From an uncultured Verrucomicrobiales bacterium (GTDB lineage Bacteria; Verrucomicrobiota; Verrucomicrobiia; Verrucomicrobiales; Akkermansiaceae), in NCBI GenBank assembly GCA_937901085.1, contig CALCHQ010000060.1, positions 1-28,594 of the forward strand: a stretch of DNA of 28,594 nucleotides, read 5' to 3'. The translations under genes were made by a program, and so were the position numbers. Shown here piece by piece: positions 23,446-28,594 of the stretch (position 1 is the stretch's first letter; each line of letters begins with the position of its first letter). The notes below the pieces were generated by a model. It searched no databases. It was not told the DNA's origin and saw only the letters and a program-made list of their open reading frames with translations.

Positions 23446-23961
23446 ATGAGGGGGCTCTCACGCATATTCACCATACTGCTGGCAAGTGCCATATTACTGC
23501 CCGGCACGGGGTGTTCCTGGCGCAATAAAAGCACCTACAACCCCACCACCGACACCCGCCCGGAACCCAGGCTGAAAAAGTCAACCTACACCGTCAACGG
23601 CAGACGCTACCGCCCCATGGGCATGCTCCAGGCTCTGGAATACAGCGAAACCGGTGAAGCCTCCGTCTACGAAGGTGGCAATACCCGCGGCGCCCTTGGT
23701 GAGCGCCTGCCATACGGTGGCATGTACGCCGCGCACCGCACCCTGCCCCTGCCCTGCACCGTGCGGGTCACCAGCATCGCCACCGGCAAGAGCTGCCTGG
23801 TGCGCGTGAACGACCGCGGGCCCTTCCACCGCCGCCGCATCATCGACCTCAGTCCCGCTGCCGCCCGAGCCATCGGCTGCCGATGGGGCGTCCACCAGGT
23901 CAAGGTTGAGACCGTTTCCGTAGGCGACGGCCCCAACAGACGCCCCTACCCGGAGGATTAA
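23446..23961 (+). CDS. rlpA: RlpA-like septal ring protein (double-psi beta-barrel)
   Basis: RlpA proteins are outer-membrane lipoproteins that cleave denuded glycan strands at the septum. The 171-aa product has a signal sequence ending at Cys23 (LLPGTGC, with a non-standard Gly at -3) and the DPBB core: GEASVYEGG, RGALGERL, AAHRTLPLPCTVRV and CLVRVNDRGPFHRRRIIDLS. The GE (E86), AAH (H97) and ND-RGPF (D123) positions are present, but the usual Tyr-Asp before LTAAH is replaced by PYGGMY, so catalysis needs testing. There is no C-terminal SPOR domain, so septal recruitment would differ from E. coli. It is monocistronic. Confidence 0.88.
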   Translation: MRGLSRIFTILLASAILLPGTGCSWRNKSTYNPTTDTRPEPRLKKSTYTVNGRRYRPMGMLQALEYSETGEASVYEGGNTRGALGERLPYGGMYAAHRTLPLPCTVRVTSIATGKSCLVRVNDRGPFHRRRIIDLSPAAARAIGCRWGVHQVKVETVSVGDGPNRRPYPED

Positions 23962-24026
23962 CACCCCGCCTGCACATCTTACGTGGGAGATTTGTGCTTT
24001 CCTCGCACATTTTCAGAAGGAAAACC

Positions 24027-24044
24027 AGCGCCCGGATGGGCGCT
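24027..24044. terminator. Bidirectional hairpin between rlpA and the ABC ATPase gene
   Basis: AGCGCCC (24027-24033), loop GGAT, GGGCGCT (24038-24044), with AGTTTC on the plus side and GGTTTTCC on the minus side. It sits between the two converging stops. Confidence 0.55.
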
Positions 24045-24075
24045 AGTTTCTACAACAAACTGGTATTAAGACAAT

Positions 24076-24807
24076 TCAGCGCAACGAAAAGAAATCCCGG
24101 ATACGGGCGTTGTCGCTAGCGGCAATGACGCTGGGAGGAGCATCGACCACCACCTTGCCATCGGCCAGGAAGACGATGCGGTCAGCCAGTTCCATGGCAA
24201 AGTCCGTATCGTGGGACACGACCAGCATCGTCATGCCATCCCTGGCCAGTTCGCGCATCAGGTTTTCCACTTCGCCCACCATTTCCGGGTCGAGCGCCGA
24301 GGTTGGTTCGTCAAAGAGCAACACCTCCGGGTTCATGGCCAGCGCGCGCACAATGGCCACACGCTGCTTCTGCCCACCCGAAAGCTGGGAGGGATAAGCA
24401 CCAGCCTTTTCGCGCAGCCCGATGCGGTGCAGAAGCTGCAGCGCCAGATTCTCAGCCTCCATGCGGTTCATCAGACCGCACTTTACTGGTGCGAGGGTAA
24501 TGTTGTCCAGAATCGTGAGGTTGGCAAAGAGGTTGAAATGCTGGAACACCATGCCCACCTTGGCGCGGTAATGGTTGAGGCCATCTTCGCTGCGGTCCAC
24601 CGGCTGGCCGTGAAAAAGTACATCGCCGCCCGTGGGAGATTCCAGGAAATTCATGCAGCGCATCACCGTACTCTTGCCGGCACCGCTCGGTCCGAGCAGG
24701 AACACCACCTCACCCTTGGTCACCCCCACGGAAACACCGTCAATCACACGGTGGTCACCGAATTCCTTGACCAGGTCGCGCACTTCTAAAATCGTATCAG
24801 CGTTCAT
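24076..24807 (-). CDS. glnQ: Polar amino-acid ABC transporter ATP-binding protein
   Basis: ATPase of the PAAT (GlnQ/HisP) class that powers amino-acid uptake. The 243-aa protein has Walker A GPSGAGKST (39-47), Q-loop Gln89 in VFQHFNLF, signature LSGGQKQRV (142-150), Walker B VLLFDEP (162-168), the D-loop SALD and the H-loop His199 in VVSHD. It overlaps the upstream binding-protein/permease gene by 11 bases, so translation is coupled and the two products form one transporter. Substrate (glutamine, arginine or another polar amino acid) cannot be told from sequence; the symbol is by class. Confidence 0.93.
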   Translation of the reverse strand: MNADTILEVRDLVKEFGDHRVIDGVSVGVTKGEVVFLLGPSGAGKSTVMRCMNFLESPTGGDVLFHGQPVDRSEDGLNHYRAKVGMVFQHFNLFANLTILDNITLAPVKCGLMNRMEAENLALQLLHRIGLREKAGAYPSQLSGGQKQRVAIVRALAMNPEVLLFDEPTSALDPEMVGEVENLMRELARDGMTMLVVSHDTDFAMELADRIVFLADGKVVVDAPPSVIAASDNARIRDFFSLR

Positions 24808-26278
24808 TCTTCTTCAGAGAGTTTTCGAGTTTCTTCAGCAACTGGCTCAGGCACACCACCACGACCAGGTAGGTCAGCGCCACCGCAATCAGCGGCAGGA
24901 AGGCATCATAGGTCTGGCTTCGGATAATATCGCCACCCTTCGTCAGATCCTGCAGGGCAATGTAACCACACACGGATGTTTCCTTGAGCAGCACGATGAA
25001 CTCATTGCCCAGTGCAGGCAGCACATTCTTGAAGGCCTGCGGCAGAACAACCGAACGCATCGTGGTGCCATAGCTCAGCCCCAGGCTGCGGCCAGCCTCC
25101 ATCTGGCCGCCATCCACCGCCATGATACCGGAGCGGATAATCTCGGCCACATAGGCACCGCTGTTCACGCCGAAAGCCACAATGGCCACCAGCACCTTGC
25201 TCACATCCACCGAGCCGAAAATCACGAAGTAGATAATGAGCAGCTGCACCACCACCGGCGTGCCGCGCACCACCGTCAGATAGATGTGGCACAGGAAATT
25301 GAGCAGCTTGTAGCGCCCGGTCTGGTCATGGGCGCTGCGGATAACCGCCACCAGGAAGCCGATGCAAAGCCCCATCAGCACCGCGCAGGCCGAAATCTCA
25401 ATCGTCACCCAGAAGCCATTGACCAGGTAGCTCCAGCGGTTATCCTTCACAAAATTGGTCTGGAAGGAATCCTGCATGCGTTTCCACAGCCCCTTCTCCT
25501 CCTCCGACACCGCGGGCACCGCCAGCGGCTTACCCTCCGCATCCAGGTAACGGGCCCAGATAGCCGCCATCGTGCCATCGGCCTTCATTTCCGCCATAGT
25601 CTTATTGAACATGGCCAGCAGCTCCGGCCGGCTCTTGCTGATAGCCATGGCGTACTCCTCCGAAACCAGGGATTCCGGCAGAATCGCAATCCCCTTGTTG
25701 CGCGCCACATGCTCCTCAGACGGGGCGCTGTCCAGCACCACCGCGTCAATCTTACCCGTCACCAGCGAGGCCACCGCCAGAGCGCCATCCTGGAAGCGCT
25801 CCGGCTCCTGGATGTTCTCCGTCATGTACATATCACCCGTGGTGCCGTGCTGCACCCCGACGCGCTTCCCCTTCAGATCCGCCGGGCCGGCAATGGGGCT
25901 GCCCTCGCGCACGATAATGACCTGGTCGGCCTTCACATAGCTGGTCGTGAAGTCAATCTGCTTCTTACGGTCCTCCGTCACCGTGATACCAGAGGCTGCC
26001 ACATCCGCCTTGCCCGTCTGCACAGCGGCAATCACGGAATCGAAAGCCATGTCCTCAATCACCAGCTCCAGGCCATTGCGGCGGGCAATCTCGCGCACCA
26101 TGTCGGCATCAATACCCACAATACGCTCCCCCTGGTAGAACTCATACGGAGGGAAGGTGGCATTCGTCACCATAATCAGCTTGCTGCGTTCCTCCTGTTT
26201 CTCGCCACAAGACGTCAGAAACAGCGCCATGAACGCCAGCATCACCGCCAGCCATTTCTTATATACTATACCGGGCAT
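24797..26278 (-). CDS. Fused amino-acid substrate-binding lipoprotein and permease
   Basis: A 493-aa single chain joining two ABC transporter parts. The signal ends in LTSC (Cys24), predicting a lipidated N-terminus. Residues 34-255 are a type-3 periplasmic binding domain (TFPPYEFYQGERIVGIDADM, DVAASGITVTEDRKKQIDFT, GVQHGTTGDMY). Residues 285-480 are a HisM/GlnP-type permease with about five helices and the EAA coupling loop YVAEIIRSGIMAVDGGQMEA (376-395). Such fusions hold the binding protein at the membrane; if truly lipidated and fused, both would face the same side of the inner membrane. The start at 26278 follows the promoter and the signal; the frame is open upstream to 26359 without a plausible signal. 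glnQ follows. Confidence 0.92.
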   Translation of the reverse strand: MPGIVYKKWLAVMLAFMALFLTSCGEKQEERSKLIMVTNATFPPYEFYQGERIVGIDADMVREIARRNGLELVIEDMAFDSVIAAVQTGKADVAASGITVTEDRKKQIDFTTSYVKADQVIIVREGSPIAGPADLKGKRVGVQHGTTGDMYMTENIQEPERFQDGALAVASLVTGKIDAVVLDSAPSEEHVARNKGIAILPESLVSEEYAMAISKSRPELLAMFNKTMAEMKADGTMAAIWARYLDAEGKPLAVPAVSEEEKGLWKRMQDSFQTNFVKDNRWSYLVNGFWVTIEISACAVLMGLCIGFLVAVIRSAHDQTGRYKLLNFLCHIYLTVVRGTPVVVQLLIIYFVIFGSVDVSKVLVAIVAFGVNSGAYVAEIIRSGIMAVDGGQMEAGRSLGLSYGTTMRSVVLPQAFKNVLPALGNEFIVLLKETSVCGYIALQDLTKGGDIIRSQTYDAFLPLIAVALTYLVVVVCLSQLLKKLENSLKKNER

Positions 26279-26286
26279 GCGCGTGA

Positions 26287-26315
26287 AGATTAGCACAACA
26301 CGCCCTAAATGAAAA
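26287..26315 (-). promoter_or_regulatory. Promoter of the amino-acid ABC operon
   Basis: Minus strand: TTTTCA (26310-26315), 17-bp spacer, TAATCT (26287-26292), 8 bases to the ATG at 26278. The -35 is weak. Confidence 0.5.
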
Positions 26316-26440
26316 GGTAAAAAACAAAGAATGCATATTTTAATGGCATTCCGGCTCAATATAAACCCGATTCCTCAGCCGACACCAGGCAAAACGCTCC
26401 AGGCAAGGCGGCTTCAGCTCCTCGTCACGCAGCGGATCAT

Positions 26441-26469
26441 AAAACAAAAACACCCGCCGGAGCGGGTGT
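26441..26469 (-). terminator. Intrinsic terminator after the autotransporter
   Basis: ACACCCGC (26450-26457), loop CGGA, GCGGGTGT (26462-26469), followed on the minus strand by TTTTTGTTTT (complement of 26441-26450). Confidence 0.85.
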
Positions 26470-26485
26470 GAGGAAAGGGAGCGTC

Positions 26486-26515
26486 CCCCGGCGCACACAC
26501 AGGTGTGCGCCGGGG
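26486..26515 (-). terminator. Second hairpin just after the autotransporter stop
   Basis: A perfect 13-bp stem CCCCGGCGCACAC (26486-26498) with GTGTGCGCCGGGG (26503-26515), 10 bases beyond the stop. No T-run; with the next hairpin it forms a tandem pair that probably protects the 3' end. The rest of the gap 26316-26440 shows nothing recognisable. Confidence 0.5.
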
Positions 26516-26525
26516 AATCGGTTCA

Positions 26526-28594
26526 TCAGAAGTTGATGCGGTAGCCCACAGTACCATTCACATTCGTGTAGTCGCTGCGGAGTTCGATGGAGGCATCGGC
26601 AAAGATGCTGCTGCTCTCTTCACCCAGCGGGATAGTCAGACCAGCACCGGCTTCCAGGCCGAAGGCGCCGCGTTCAGCGCTTTCCACCTCGGCCGTTGCC
26701 CCTGCCAGACCCACCTTGCTTGTTCCCTGCGTATCGCCGGTGTCAAGTTTGGCCAGCAGGCGGCATTCGAAGATGCTGGTGCGGTTGTACATGCTTTCGC
26801 CGACAACAGCCTGCAGGCGGGCACCAAGACCAAAGCTTACGGTATCGTAGGTCTGCTTATCCACATCCAGCGCCAGGGCGCTGCCCTTTTCGCTGTAGGA
26901 ATCCAGCTCGGTGTGACGCCAGCTGACGTTGAGGATGGGCTGCAGGCAGGCGGTTGCGTCTTCGTTGAGCGCGAACACGCGACCCACTTCATACATCAGA
27001 CCGAAGCTCAGGCCATCCGTCTCGCCCTTGACTTCCTCGCCCATTACCGTACGGTTCAGGCTCAGGTCTGCCAGACCAGCGGTGGCCACGAAGGTGTGCG
27101 TCCAGGCGCTGGCGTTGTAGCGGGCAAAGGCCGACACATAGTAGGTATCCAGGTCACCGTCGGCTGCATCTGCTCCGCTCACGTGGAGGTCGCCATACAT
27201 GGCCGTCAGCGCAAGACCGGCAGTCAGCGTCGGCGCGAAGTCCACGTCGAAGCCCACGGTGCCGCCCCAGCTGTTGAGCTTGTAGCCGCCCTCGGTGCCG
27301 TTGTTACCCAGTTCGGTGTTATCAGCCTCAGCGTTAATCCAGGCGTTGAAGTAGGGCATTTCGGGGTTCACCACGCCCTGGTCCACACCCATGGTGGTCG
27401 TGCGGTTGCGGATAGCCTGCAACTGGCGCTCCACATCGCCGCTCACGGCCATGCCCAGCACCGCGGTGCTGGCACCGGCCACAGAAGCCAGCAGCTTGTC
27501 CTGGGACTCACCCTGGGCCACAGAATCCTGCAACAGGGCATCCAGCTCTGTCAACACGGGGCTGGTAGCCACCGCTGCCGAATCAGCATTCCAGAGCAGT
27601 TCTGCACCGGCCTTACCATTGGTTGTCTCGGCGGTGGACAGGTACTTGTTATCCTTGGAAACAGCCACCTGCAGCTTCAGTTCGTTACCGTCCTTAATCA
27701 GCGTGGCCGTACCTTCGACTCGGCTGAATGCTGCACCCTGCAGCGTCACCACCTGGTTGACATCACCCAGCGTCAGCGAATCCACCGTGCCGAGAACGAG
27801 CATGCCATCGCTATCCAGCACAACGGAATCGATACCCGTCGAGGTAATGGTCAGCGCAGCACCCTGCTCCACAATAAGTGATTTGAGGCTCAGGCCGTCG
27901 GAATCATCCGTGTTCACAAGGAACTCGGTGCTGGAACCGCCGGCCAGCGTCAGCGTCTGAGCGCCGAAAGAGCCAGGCGTCGTATCGCTGCCCGTCATAT
28001 CCACCACCATCTTGCCTGCGTTGGTGATGCTCCAGTCAGAGGTCGAAGCATTCTTCAGGGTGAAGGTTCCACCACCATTTTCCACCTTCAGCGTACCAGC
28101 ACCGGTCAGGGCGCCGCTGTAAGTGGCAGCGGCAGCGTTATCCAGGGAAAGCACAGTGCCAGATACACCCGCCACAGTACCGCTTCCGGTGAGGGCCACT
28201 ACATCATTGGTCGTAGCGGCCAGCGAGAGTGTCTTGCCGGAGGCCACCTCCAGCGCCACGCCGTTCAGGGCGCTCGTGCCGGTAAGAGCCAGGTCTCCAT
28301 TCACCTTCAGCGCAGGAGCGCTGGTGGCGCCAGCTGCGCCCTTCAGGGTCACACCGGCCAGCTCGCCGCCGCTCACGGTCAGCTTGCTGCCGCTGCCCAG
28401 CTGCAGGCTGCCACCTGTACCATTGAGGGTTGTGACGGTATTGGAAGCATTGTTGAGCTGCAGTTCACCTGCGGTCATCTCCAGTTCATCGGCCACAAGC
28501 TTGCCATTCACCACCAGCGTGCCGGCTCCGGTCTTGATGAGTTCCGTGCCGGCGTTACCGGTAATGCTGCCCTCCATGGTCGTGGTGGTGCCAA
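26526..28594 (-). CDS. Autotransporter, C-terminal part (5' end outside the window)
   Basis: The frame is open to the window edge, reading GTTTTMEGS before the first ATG at 28577, so the start lies beyond. The passenger side (residues 1-~330 from that Met) is Ser/Thr/Gly-rich beta-helix sequence with PATR-like units such as IKTGAGTLVVNG and TFTLKNASTSDW. After a helical linker (TELDALLQDSVAQGESQDKL, AVSGDVERQLQAIRNR) come about 290 residues of autotransporter beta-barrel: paired amphipathic strands (YFNAWINAE, GGTVGFDVDFAPTLTAGLAL, YYVSAFARYNASAW) ending in a terminal Phe (VGYRINF), the outer-membrane insertion signal. It exports its own passenger to the cell surface, possibly as an adhesin. 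Two tandem hairpins follow. Confidence 0.92.
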   Translation of the reverse strand, partial: GTTTTMEGSITGNAGTELIKTGAGTLVVNGKLVADELEMTAGELQLNNASNTVTTLNGTGGSLQLGSGSKLTVSGGELAGVTLKGAAGATSAPALKVNGDLALTGTSALNGVALEVASGKTLSLAATTNDVVALTGSGTVAGVSGTVLSLDNAAAATYSGALTGAGTLKVENGGGTFTLKNASTSDWSITNAGKMVVDMTGSDTTPGSFGAQTLTLAGGSSTEFLVNTDDSDGLSLKSLIVEQGAALTITSTGIDSVVLDSDGMLVLGTVDSLTLGDVNQVVTLQGAAFSRVEGTATLIKDGNELKLQVAVSKDNKYLSTAETTNGKAGAELLWNADSAAVATSPVLTELDALLQDSVAQGESQDKLLASVAGASTAVLGMAVSGDVERQLQAIRNRTTTMGVDQGVVNPEMPYFNAWINAEADNTELGNNGTEGGYKLNSWGGTVGFDVDFAPTLTAGLALTAMYGDLHVSGADAADGDLDTYYVSAFARYNASAWTHTFVATAGLADLSLNRTVMGEEVKGETDGLSFGLMYEVGRVFALNEDATACLQPILNVSWRHTELDSYSEKGSALALDVDKQTYDTVSFGLGARLQAVVGESMYNRTSIFECRLLAKLDTGDTQGTSKVGLAGATAEVESAERGAFGLEAGAGLTIPLGEESSSIFADASIELRSDYTNVNGTVGYRINF

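Noticed and set aside
24632..26293. 553-codon open frame antisense to the ABC operon
   Set aside because: It is His/Gln/Arg-rich without domain structure; the minus strand encodes clear ABC proteins. The same reasoning applies to long antisense frames at 1936-3498, 5795-7402, 9405-10814 and 26505-27881.

Overview
The window carries ordinary bacterial housekeeping genes at high GC, with short intergenic gaps and genes on both strands. Gene content suggests an outer-membrane (diderm) bacterium of the Verrucomicrobiota, probably near Akkermansia: a fused SecDF, a DUF3472 protein, an RlpA-type protein, an autotransporter with PATR-like repeats, lipoprotein signals and a near absence of Shine-Dalgarno sites. 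The phylum assignment is an inference from style and gene content; no rRNA is present to prove it.

Layout. 1-563: end of a lipoprotein gene. 695-1816 (-) ychF, divergent from 1951-3045 (+) leuB. 3124-3666 rubrerythrin, with a PerR-box-like site over its promoter. 3687-4390: a structured repeat region holding a four-helix-bundle (23S rRNA intervening-sequence type) gene between two 119-bp direct repeats that differ at one base. 4394-7102 (-): ahcY then folC, separated by an inverted pair of heptamer-repeat tracts. 7209-9675 (+): DUF3472 secreted protein, rpe, VC0807-like membrane protein. 9690-10667 (-) AEC transporter, divergent from 10769-13267 (+) M16 peptidase. 13340-13504 (+): a 54-aa ribbon-helix-helix protein under a perfect palindrome. 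13473-14955 (-): a phage internal-virion-like protein and a stand-alone SecD P1-domain paralog, the latter divergent from 15094-18755 (+) secDF, CbiX-like protein and DUF167. 18917-19510 (+) long-form hpf. 19643-23356 (-): a transglutaminase-like secreted protein followed by a thioredoxin-fold secreted protein. 23446-23961 (+) RlpA-like. 24076-26278 (-): fused amino-acid binding protein/permease and its ATPase. 26526-28594 (-): C-terminal part of an autotransporter.

The strongest window-wide signal is promoter placement. Before 13 of 16 promoter-bearing genes I can read a -35/-10 pair with 16-17 bp spacing whose -10 ends only 6-11 bases before the ATG, so the predicted transcription start falls on or within about 5 bases of the start codon. 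Transcripts would be leaderless or nearly so. hpf is a clear exception, with a leader of about 70 nt and a real Shine-Dalgarno site; secDF and the AEC gene have short leaders. I used this rule to choose starts for ychF, leuB, the M16 peptidase, the transglutaminase-like gene and the RHH gene.

The features most likely to be new are the four-helix-bundle gene in its repeat pair, the RHH gene whose palindrome covers its own -10 and start codon, the SecD P1 paralog beside secDF, and the transglutaminase-like/thioredoxin-like pair.
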